Both the position numbers and the translations under genes were made by a program. Shown here piece after piece: positions 7,598 through 14,239 of a stretch of 64,000 nt of DNA (positions are counted from its first letter, which is position 1; each line of letters opens with the position of its first letter). The notes beneath the pieces were generated by a model. That model was not told the DNA's origin. It did no database searches and saw only the letters and a program-made list of their open reading frames with translations. This DNA is from Nitrospirales bacterium (GTDB taxonomy: Bacteria > Nitrospirota > Nitrospiria > Nitrospirales > UBA8639), in NCBI GenBank assembly GCA_021604145.1, contig BQIX01000001.1, positions 296,343-360,342 on the forward strand, written 5' to 3'.

Positions 7598-8221
7598 CTT
7601 GTTCACAACGAAGGTGTATGAACGTGGCACTCCACACGTACTTTCCAAGAAACTCTTTCGACTCGCTTTGCTTTTTGGGGTTGCTGGACAGCATGTCACG
7701 CAGGAGATCCTTCGACAATCATACTTCGCTACCACGTTGACCTTCCACGACCAAGATGCTGTACGCGATGAAATCTTTTCCCCATCACCTTTTGATGTCG
7801 AGCACTTGTAGAAATGCCCTGATCCTCGCTTTGAATGCTCCCTTTCCTCGGTCCTTATAAACGTTCGAATTCGTGAACAACTCAAAGTGTGTCACGCCAT
7901 TGTGGCAAGAACCCTTTCCAACTTCACTCCCCATCTGCCCCATTTTAAGTGACGACAATTTCCCTTCTGTCGATCAAATGACTGTGGCCAAATTCCTCAA
8001 ACAGTGTGTGTCTGGGTTCGCGCGGTTCAAAAAACCCTTGGAAATCAGTATTTCTCGAACTGGCACTGAACTTGATAGGACCATAACAAAGGGGAAGGAG
8101 CAGCAAAGAAAAGGACCGCTGTTGGTTTTGCTATTCAAATCCAAAATAGCTCAATAGTTGAGTCGTAGGATCAAACTCATAAATTTTCATTCTTCGGTGA
8201 AAAAGATTTAATGGAGGTCTC
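7598..8221. other. Gene-poor region with unassigned ORFs
   Basis: Plus-strand ORFs 7599-7811 (70 aa, TTG start) and 7873-8157 (94 aa) and a minus 114-aa ORF lie here. The 70-aa frame (SKKLFRLALLFGVAGQH) looks most protein-like and may be another gene remnant, but I cannot place any of them in a family. A TGGCACTGAACTTGAT sequence near 8060 resembles the TTGAT-type -24/-12 variant, about 150 bases ahead of the DUF2934 gene. Confidence 0.3.
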
Positions 8222-8521
8222 ATGATGCAAACGACTCGGCAGACTGTTGGCACTGAAGAACCGATTAACCCAGTTTCCACCTCTGAATCCGGAAAGAGCG
8301 TCCTGATCAAAAAGAGAGACTTCAAGTCCTCCAGGTTTGTACCCTCTGGCGACGACACCATCATCTCTGTTGATTCCTCTAATCACGGAGAATCGTCTTT
8401 TACGGAAAATCTCGATGCTCGGATTGCCAGGCGAGCGTATGAGCTCTACCAGCAGCGAGGGGGCTGTCATGGGGAAGATCAAGCAGACTGGTTTGAGGCG
8501 GAACGTCAGATACTGTCTTAA
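8222..8521 (+). CDS. DUF2934-domain protein
   Basis: This 99-residue protein has a polar, probably disordered N-terminal two-thirds and a C-terminal DUF2934 domain from about residue 66: ARIARRAYELYQQRGGCHGEDQADWFEAERQ. The domain is short, helical and of unknown function, and is common in Nitrospira-like and plant-associated bacteria. The tandem ATG at 8222/8225 follows TGGAGG, giving a clear translation start. It precedes the CBS gene by 173 bases on the same strand. The SGDDTIIS segment carries no known motif. I infer a soluble, perhaps DNA- or protein-binding, accessory role. Confidence 0.8.
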   Translation: MMQTTRQTVGTEEPINPVSTSESGKSVLIKKRDFKSSRFVPSGDDTIISVDSSNHGESSFTENLDARIARRAYELYQQRGGCHGEDQADWFEAERQILS

Positions 8522-8694
8522 CAATGAAAAGGCTTGTGTCGCTTCTTTTTGGAGACAGCAAAATGATGAAGGATAACGTTCGTAGAGCGGACGCAAGTCG
8601 GAATATTATGTAACGAGACAAGAAGGAGCTAGGAAATTGTAAGGAATCATCTGCTCACATCGAGAAATATGACTCACAAACACAGGAGGTCAGT

Positions 8695-9108
8695 ATGCCA
8701 GCGACTAATCAATTTGAGACCGTGGGACAGATTTCAGGCAGCAACACCATGCGCATTCAAAGAAAGTCTAATGGTCATTCCGTTGCCATTGCGCTGTTAT
8801 CCAGTCATACACCTGGCGCCCCAGTTGTAGATGACGCAGGCCGATTTGTCGGCTTCATCAGTGAATTTGATTTATTGAAAGCCCTAGAAGACGGAAAAGA
8901 CCTTGAAACGCTTTTGGCTGAAGATCTGATGAAAAAAGATCGAATAGCCATTTCCGCTTCCACTTCCTTACGAGAGGCTGCCCAACTCATGGAGAAGAAT
9001 CGCTTGCTCAATTTACCGGTAGAAGAAAATGGTGTAGTTTCTAAAACCATCACACGCCATGACCTACTTCGAACAATGTTAGGGATCGATGTTGGAATTG
9101 AGTTTTAA
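8695..9108 (+). CDS. Tandem CBS-domain protein (second copy)
   Basis: This 137-residue paralogue of the CBS protein at 1404-1835 keeps the same order: NTMRIQRKSNGHSVAIALL, GAPVVDDAGRFVGFISEFD, LMKKDRIAISASTSLREAA and ITRHDLLRTM. Both copies lack any effector domain and both sit among cytochrome and stress genes, so they probably sense adenine nucleotides in the same response. The ATG has an ACAGGAGG site 6 bases upstream. The DUF1264 gene follows after 66 bases on the same strand, so co-transcription is possible. Confidence 0.87.
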   Translation: MPATNQFETVGQISGSNTMRIQRKSNGHSVAIALLSSHTPGAPVVDDAGRFVGFISEFDLLKALEDGKDLETLLAEDLMKKDRIAISASTSLREAAQLMEKNRLLNLPVEENGVVSKTITRHDLLRTMLGIDVGIEF

Positions 9109-9174
9109 GACAAAGAAGCAGAAAGTTTTTCGTTCTCGGAAGCTCGTGTTGGTCTATTATTCAAGGAGGTTGCT

Positions 9175-9693
9175 ATGTATGCATGTATTCGAAGTATTGG
9201 ACTCATCGGTGCCGTGTGCATTTTTACGATAGGATGTCTCTCGACCCAGGCCATGAGTGCAGGTGGAGGGCCGGCGGATGGCTATGATCTTCATGTGCAG
9301 GCCCCTCATCTCATGGCTAATGGAGAGATTGGTGGTCCGTTCCACCATTACTGTAAAGGAATTTCAGACACGATTTTTCAGTGCCTCTTGTTTGAAACCA
9401 CTGCGGCCAATGCGCCGTTGGTTGCCATAGAATATTTTGTGGCAAAGGATGTTGCACGGAAACTTCCCTTGATTCAATGGCATCGGCATTTCCATGATCA
9501 TCAACAAGAGATTGACACTGGGAGGCTTTTCATTCTTGATGTCGACGATGAGAACAAGAAAAAAGAAATCGCTGAGGCTGCTGGTAAGACCGATGGCGTG
9601 ATCTATCATTTATGGCAAAAGGGGAAAGAGTTTCCAGATGGGACTGTGACCTTTCCACAATCAATTGGTCATATTTTTAGTCAACCGAAGTAA
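9175..9693 (+). CDS. DUF1264 exported protein
   Basis: This 172-residue protein fits DUF1264, a family first noted for plant oil-body-associated proteins. Typical blocks are FHHYCKGISDTIFQCLLFET, LVAIEYFVAKDVARKLP and QWHRHFHDHQQEIDTGRL, rich in histidines that could bind metal. A signal sequence (IGAVCIFTIGCLSTQAMSAGG) suggests export; the TIGC within it might act as a lipobox. The ATG follows AAGGAGG. The function of bacterial members is not established. It lies between the CBS gene and a run of cytochromes c. Confidence 0.8.
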   Translation: MYACIRSIGLIGAVCIFTIGCLSTQAMSAGGGPADGYDLHVQAPHLMANGEIGGPFHHYCKGISDTIFQCLLFETTAANAPLVAIEYFVAKDVARKLPLIQWHRHFHDHQQEIDTGRLFILDVDDENKKKEIAEAAGKTDGVIYHLWQKGKEFPDGTVTFPQSIGHIFSQPK

Positions 9694-9774
9694 GCGACAT
9701 CGTTGCGATGAGAAATTTATCAAGGGGCATCTATTTGTTCACCACGACGAATACCAAATTTGAAGGAGAGGGTC

Positions 9775-10356
9775 ATGCGTTTCACATATCTGACAGTGAG
9801 TATCATCATGTTTTCGATTACGACTAGTATCACAATGGCAGCCGGGCAACACGGGCAACACATGATGAGGGCCCGTGTACCAGCTGATAAAATTGAGGAA
9901 GCGCGTGCGCTCACGAGTCCTCTTCCGCAATCGCCAGATATTGTGGCAAAGGGAAAGGCTATATATGAAGGGAAGGGAACATGTGTGAACTGTCACGGGG
10001 TACAAGGTCGTGGTGACGGCCCAGGTGGAATTAACCTCAATCCTCCGCCGAGAATATTTCGTTCTCATGGGTTTTGGCGACACCGAACGGAGGGCGAGAT
10101 CTTTTGGGTCATTAAGCATGGTTCCCCGGGGACGGCCATGATTCCGTTTGGTGGACTGCTCACTGACGAGGATATCTGGACGGTGATGCAGTATGAACAG
10201 AGTTTCTCCGGGGGACATGGACGGCGAGGCATGGGGCGAGGTAGAGGAATGGGACCAGGAGGCAGACATGGTGGTAACAGAGGGCATGACATGATGAGGG
10301 AGATGGAGCATGAGAGAGGTGGAGAAGACCATGAATGTTGCCAACAATCTGAGTGA
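9775..10356 (+). CDS. Monoheme cytochrome c with His/Gly/Arg-rich tail
   Basis: The ATG at 9775 follows AAGGAGAGG; the track start is a TTG inside that site. The 193-residue product has a signal peptide, one heme motif CVNCHGVQGRGDG at about residue 70 and a HGSPGTAMIPFGG loop likely to hold the Met ligand. The last 45 residues are a low-complexity tail (GRRGMGRGRGMGPGG, later HECC) rich in Gly, Arg, His and Met, unusual for a small cytochrome and possibly metal binding. Its end overlaps the start of the next cytochrome gene by 26 bases, which indicates translational coupling and a shared redox role. Confidence 0.88.
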   Translation: MRFTYLTVSIIMFSITTSITMAAGQHGQHMMRARVPADKIEEARALTSPLPQSPDIVAKGKAIYEGKGTCVNCHGVQGRGDGPGGINLNPPPRIFRSHGFWRHRTEGEIFWVIKHGSPGTAMIPFGGLLTDEDIWTVMQYEQSFSGGHGRRGMGRGRGMGPGGRHGGNRGHDMMREMEHERGGEDHECCQQSE

Positions 10357-11047
10357 TCACCATACACTATTTAGTAGACAGAGGCGAGGACGAATCCATC
10401 GTATGTGCGTGATCACCACATTTGTTGCATTGATTCTTGTTACATCTCTAGCTCACGCAAAAGAGGACAACCTCGGGAAAACGATTGTGATGAAAAGATG
10501 TACTGTATGCCACCGCCTCGAGGGAGACCCGATGCCACGACGGACCAAACAGGCTCCTGATCTCATCTGGGCTGGGAACAAGTACCAGGAAGAGTGGTTA
10601 GGGAAATGGCTACAAAACCCTGATGAGAAGCTGTATCCGCTTGGCTTCGATTACAAAGCTAAGCGTAAAGGGAGACATCTTTCGCTCTCGCCATCAAAAG
10701 CTGGTGAAGTTGTAGATTTCTTGCAGACGATCAAGGACCCTCGAGTGAAGAAAGGGGTGATGCGATCTGGCACAGCTCAGGAGTTAAAGCGCGGGAAACA
10801 ACTCTATCAGGAGCATGCGTGTCAAAACTGTCATTGGACACCGGCGAGCAATCGTCGGGGATATACGGGAGGTAAATCCAGTACATCATTAATCAAGATG
10901 GGGGCGCGCTTACAAGCTGATTGGGTGTATCGTTTTAATCAAAATCCCAACGATTTTGTCCCAGATAGTGGGGCGTATATTCCCAAGCCTCCACTCCCGG
11001 AAAAAGATATTTATGCGATTACAGCCTATATGATGACGTTTAAATAA
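10331..11047 (+). CDS. Diheme c-type cytochrome
   Basis: The ATG at 10331 follows GGTGGAG and gives 238 residues. A signal segment (VITTFVALILVTSLAHA) is followed by two cytochrome domains, each with one heme: CTVCH near residue 57 and CQNCH near 164. Methionines in GDPMPRR and YMMTFK may be ligands. The arrangement resembles small periplasmic diheme electron carriers. The start lies inside the preceding cytochrome gene, so the two are almost certainly made together. A 6-bp AATATC/GATATT dyad follows the stop but lacks a U-tract. Confidence 0.87.
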   Translation: MNVANNLSDHHTLFSRQRRGRIHRMCVITTFVALILVTSLAHAKEDNLGKTIVMKRCTVCHRLEGDPMPRRTKQAPDLIWAGNKYQEEWLGKWLQNPDEKLYPLGFDYKAKRKGRHLSLSPSKAGEVVDFLQTIKDPRVKKGVMRSGTAQELKRGKQLYQEHACQNCHWTPASNRRGYTGGKSSTSLIKMGARLQADWVYRFNQNPNDFVPDSGAYIPKPPLPEKDIYAITAYMMTFK

Positions 11048-11261
11048 GGAATATCTGACGGGATATTTAAACGATGTTTCATGAGCCGAACTTTACGAGC
11101 ATTCTTATTCAACTATCAGTATCTTGAAAGGTCAAACGGGTATGGCTGTGGCTGGATTCGAAGGTGCGTGAGAGGTGACTCAAATGGCAGACCTTCTCGC
11201 TTACCTTCCTTCGTTAAAGCCTTAGGTGTGTTAGCAGCATTATTCATGGGGAGGGCATAGT

Positions 11262-11579
11262 GTGAAAGCCACAGAAAAGAAGCACCTGACGGTCAGAGTG
11301 CCAGAGCAAAGGGATTGCTGGGATTGGGAAATCCTCACTGCTGATGGGAGCCCACTCGACGGATGGTATTCAGCGTCAGTTGGAATTGACCATTCAGGTC
11401 GATATTGTCTTCACGTTGTCTTTGATCAGTTCGATTGTGTGAATGCAGATGGCCAACCTATAAAGATTGAACTTCTGGGAGTGACACATAGGCCAGTCAA
11501 GAATGAACCGGCGATACCGAGTCCTCGAATGCATAAAGCGAAGAAGAAGGGACCTGATGTCGATTGGGAGTGGGAGTAA
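11262..11579 (+). CDS. Small soluble protein of unknown function
   Basis: I do not recognise this 105-residue protein. It begins with GTG after GGGAGGGC, has no signal or membrane segment, and is rich in Trp, Asp and Gly in the first two-thirds (DCWDWEILTADGSPLDGWY), followed by a basic Lys-rich stretch and an acidic DVDWEWE end. It is followed 5 bases later by the SpoIIAA-like gene, so the two probably form a pair. The shape suggests a small beta-rich domain. No catalytic motif is evident. Confidence 0.6.
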   Translation: MKATEKKHLTVRVPEQRDCWDWEILTADGSPLDGWYSASVGIDHSGRYCLHVVFDQFDCVNADGQPIKIELLGVTHRPVKNEPAIPSPRMHKAKKKGPDVDWEWE

Positions 11580-11584
11580 GGAAT

Positions 11585-11941
11585 ATGTATCGAGTGTTGG
11601 ATGAAAGCTCTGGTCGTACCGTCGGGATCAAAGTTGATGGCAAACTGACCAACAATGATTATGAGGTCTTGGTACCTTATTTTGAAAATCTTATCAACGA
11701 ATATGGATCGCTGAATTTGCTCTGTGATATGACTCAGTTTAGTGGGGTGGAAATTGGAGTCTTCTGGGAAGATTTCAAATTTAGCATTCGCCATGTACGT
11801 GACTTTACGCGAATGGCCATTGTGGGCGATGAGCAATGGCTGGATTGGTATACAACGATCTTCAACCCCATGGTCAAGACGGAATTAAAATGTTTTTCCT
11901 CGAAACACATTCATGACGCGTGGAATTGGGTGAAGGCCTGA
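11585..11941 (+). CDS. SpoIIAA-like (STAS-fold) protein
   Basis: The ATG at 11585 gives 118 residues; the track start is an upstream GTG inside the previous gene. The sequence fits the SpoIIAA-like family: RTVGIKVDGKLTNNDYEVLVPYFENLI, NLLCDMTQFSGVEIGVFWEDFKF and FTRMAIVGDEQWLDW. These small cytosolic domains share the STAS fold and are thought to bind lipids or regulators. Their exact role is not settled. It follows the unknown 105-aa gene with a 5-base gap. Confidence 0.8.
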   Translation: MYRVLDESSGRTVGIKVDGKLTNNDYEVLVPYFENLINEYGSLNLLCDMTQFSGVEIGVFWEDFKFSIRHVRDFTRMAIVGDEQWLDWYTTIFNPMVKTELKCFSSKHIHDAWNWVKA

Positions 11942-12028
11942 CCGCCGTTATATGTGATGGGATCATCCGGAGAGATTATTTAAAACTCAGAGTAGCTCTA
12001 ACTATTAGAAGAGAGGAAAGGAGACGAG

Positions 12029-12358
12029 ATGATTAAAGAAGACAGCAATCACGATACACAGAATATGAACTGGCAAGAATTACGGGAATTCCCTGGACCG
12101 GCAGAGGTGAAAGTTCTTCGTGAAGAGAAAGATTTAGGAGCGAAAACGATGCTCCTTCGTGTCCCACCCCAAGGGAAGATTATTCCTCATTCACACCGAG
12201 GTGTGGTTCAGCACTATGTACTCGATGGGCACTACGAGACCGAAGGGAAATCGTTTGGTCCAGGGAGCTTTCGACTCATGCCAGAGCATGCGGAAGTTGC
12301 GCCGATTACTACTGAAAAAGGCGTCACGATTTTGATGATCTACGATGCTGTAAGGTAA
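12029..12358 (+). CDS. Cupin-domain protein (ChrR-like)
   Basis: This 109-residue protein is a single cupin barrel. Metal ligands are visible in IIPHSHRGVVQHYVLDGHYETEG, and the second motif lies around GPGSFRLMPEHAEV. The domain resembles anti-ECF sigma factor ChrR-type cupins that bind zinc and respond to oxidants, but no sigma factor lies next to it, so a sensor or small dioxygenase role is equally possible. The ATG has a GAAAGGAG site upstream. A TGCATC-N7-GATGCA dyad follows the stop. Confidence 0.8.
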   Translation: MIKEDSNHDTQNMNWQELREFPGPAEVKVLREEKDLGAKTMLLRVPPQGKIIPHSHRGVVQHYVLDGHYETEGKSFGPGSFRLMPEHAEVAPITTEKGVTILMIYDAVR

Positions 12359-12382
12359 AAGAATACGACACGTTCCAATGTC

Positions 12383-12401
12383 TGCATCACTCAAAGATGC
12401 A
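12383..12401. repeat. Inverted repeat TGCATC-N7-GATGCA
   Basis: A perfect 6-bp dyad lies 25 bases after the cupin stop and about 100 bases before the PH-domain gene. It could be a weak terminator hairpin without a T-run or an operator for the next operon. Confidence 0.35.
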
Positions 12402-12503
12402 TGAGTTCAGGTCATTCGGTTGTATCCGACGACCCTATTTTTTCCTGTGAAAGCAGGGATCGTATGTGCGTCTGCGCCACGAGACCATATCAGTTACGAA
12501 GCT

Positions 12504-12983
12504 ATGAAAAACCCTATGAATGAAGGGCGAGAACAAGAGCGAATAATCTGGCAGGCCTTTCCTTCATGGGGGCAGTTTAGTTGGCTCTATTTTTTTACAT
12601 TCCTGACAGCACTTCGAGGAGTCTTGTTTCTTCGTTTTGGTCTACCAGGTTGGCCGCTGTGGTTGGCTGGTGCCGTGGTGTTACTTTTGGTCGTCGCTCT
12701 TATTCGTCGTTGGGCATATTATGTCGTGACTCCGACGCGCGTAATTATTAAGAATGGATATACCCAACGTGACATGAACTCTCTCAAGCTTGAGATGATC
12801 AAGAACATGTATCTGGTGCAAGGTCCAATTTCTCGATTTTGGGGTATTGGAACTCTGGTTATTCAGTCAACCGAAACCGGGAAAGAGCTTAAGCTGCGTG
12901 GAGTGAAAGATCCCGATATCGTCGAAGCGAAAGTAAAAGCGTTGTTGCCGGCGCGATATGCAGATTCTTTAGATTTGCCATGA
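12504..12983 (+). CDS. Membrane protein with bacterial PH domain (YdbS-like)
   Basis: The ATG at 12504 gives 159 residues; the track's TTG start adds a weak leader. Two membrane helices lie near residues 28-75 (WLYFFTFLTALRGVLFL, WLAGAVVLLLVVALI), followed by a bPH2 domain: YYVVTPTRVIIKNGY and GIGTLVIQSTETGKELKLRGVKDPD. Such domains face the cytoplasm; their binding partner is unknown. The stop overlaps the next ATG by 4 bases, so this gene is coupled to the cytochrome b-like and pentaheme genes, and may help assemble that redox module. Confidence 0.8.
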   Translation: MKNPMNEGREQERIIWQAFPSWGQFSWLYFFTFLTALRGVLFLRFGLPGWPLWLAGAVVLLLVVALIRRWAYYVVTPTRVIIKNGYTQRDMNSLKLEMIKNMYLVQGPISRFWGIGTLVIQSTETGKELKLRGVKDPDIVEAKVKALLPARYADSLDLP

Positions 12984-13564
12984 ATACGATTTCTCGCCGA
13001 CGCCAAATCATCATCTGGATGAGTATTGCATTAATTTCGATTGCTTTGGCAATTGAGTTCATGTTGAGTTCACAACCAGAACGGCCCTTCGGACATACTC
13101 AAGTGGCTCATGTCGTGGGGTGGCTGGGCTTCGGTATGATCGCGCTAACGTTTGTGTATCCTATCAAACGATGGTTGCATCCAAATCAAGTTTGGCCCAA
13201 AGACTGGTTTCAAATTCATCAGATCATGGGAATTGCTGGACCGTTGCTTATTGTGGTTCATTCAGGTGCTCACTTTCACGCCGCGGTCCCGGTGCTTGCG
13301 CTCGTTGCATTGCTACTCGTGGTCTTTAGTGGCATTACGGGACAAGCTCTCCATTACTTGGCGTTTCGGACGCTATACGAGCAACGTCATGAACTAGCCG
13401 CTCAAGGCCTGACTGAAGAAGCTGTAGAATCTCATCTTCACAATCTGGCTCTAGAGGAAGAAACCCTCCGGTCGTGGCGATGTGTGCATGGCCCCTTGAC
13501 GGTGACATGCGTCGTGCTCACGCTGATACATATTGGCGGCGCACTCTACTTTGGAGGCGTATAG
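12980..13564 (+). CDS. Cytochrome b-like integral membrane protein
   Basis: This 194-residue protein has about five hydrophobic helices. Histidines in DWFQIHQIMGIAG, VVHSGAHFHA, HYLAF and the late VHGPLTVTCVVLTLIHIGG are placed like axial ligands in small cytochrome b561/ferric-reductase-type proteins. It probably passes electrons between the quinone pool and the pentaheme cytochrome encoded next, which begins 3 bases after its stop. Coupling on both sides (4-bp overlap upstream) marks a three-gene operon. The heme count cannot be fixed by eye. Confidence 0.72.
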   Translation: MNTISRRRQIIIWMSIALISIALAIEFMLSSQPERPFGHTQVAHVVGWLGFGMIALTFVYPIKRWLHPNQVWPKDWFQIHQIMGIAGPLLIVVHSGAHFHAAVPVLALVALLLVVFSGITGQALHYLAFRTLYEQRHELAAQGLTEEAVESHLHNLALEEETLRSWRCVHGPLTVTCVVLTLIHIGGALYFGGV

Positions 13565-13567
13565 CTT

Positions 13568-14143
13568 GTGTGGTGTTTACGTCGATGGGTGTTACCCGTC
13601 GTTTTGACGAGTACAGGTTTGATCATTGTCTACATCGCCTGGGGATCGGTGTATACGCCAGAAACGTTGTGGGCTCCTGGTCATCTCAGCCGATATCACG
13701 CAGACATTGCCACCTGCGGGACCTGTCATGAACCGTTTATTGGGGCAACGGATACACAGTGTCTTGTCTGCCACACGCTTCAGCAGTTCCAACTCAAATC
13801 CCAACCAGAAGTACATCGCATACATCAAGAAGTCATTGTTCGTAAGCAATCCTGCCTGACATGCCATACTGAGCACCGCGGGGTATTAGCTAGTATTACC
13901 ATGGGGACGGCGCGGAATCCGCATGGCGAGTTTATTTTTCGGGCCACTAGTACGTCCTCATGCTCAGACTGTCACACGATGGATACGGAAAAGGAAAAGA
14001 CAAAACCCGTTCTCTTAAACAATGCGACGGTCCGTCATCTCATTGAAGAAGGGGAGGGGGCTCATCGACCGGGACATTTTGCGCACTGCTTACATTGTCA
14101 TGTTGGAGGAAAGCGAGATGTTGAAGATGAAGATGAGGATTGA
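13568..14143 (+). CDS. Membrane-anchored pentaheme cytochrome c
   Basis: This 191-residue protein begins with GTG and has a single N-terminal anchor (VLPVVLTSTGLIIVYIAW). Five CXXCH motifs follow: CGTCH, CLVCH, CLTCH, CSDCH and CLHCH, with several extra histidines that could be distal ligands. The C-terminus is very acidic (EDEDED). Multiheme proteins of this size act as periplasmic electron wires. Directly after a cytochrome b-like gene, it probably takes electrons from the quinol pool to a periplasmic acceptor. The family resembles tetra/pentaheme NrfH/NapC-like or cytochrome c7-type proteins but I cannot assign it more closely. Confidence 0.82.
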   Translation: MWCLRRWVLPVVLTSTGLIIVYIAWGSVYTPETLWAPGHLSRYHADIATCGTCHEPFIGATDTQCLVCHTLQQFQLKSQPEVHRIHQEVIVRKQSCLTCHTEHRGVLASITMGTARNPHGEFIFRATSTSSCSDCHTMDTEKEKTKPVLLNNATVRHLIEEGEGAHRPGHFAHCLHCHVGGKRDVEDEDED

Positions 14144-14239
14144 ACCGTGCTTAGTGTTGGTTCTCTCAACAACAGGATTAGCGTGAGAAAAAGGGGGCCT
14201 GTCTCAGCGGTCGAAAGCCACGCAGCGTAGCGAGAGGCT

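Noticed and set aside
9739-10347. 202-aa minus-strand ORF
   Set aside because: It is the antisense shadow of the cytochrome c gene, which has a heme motif, signal peptide and ribosome-binding site.
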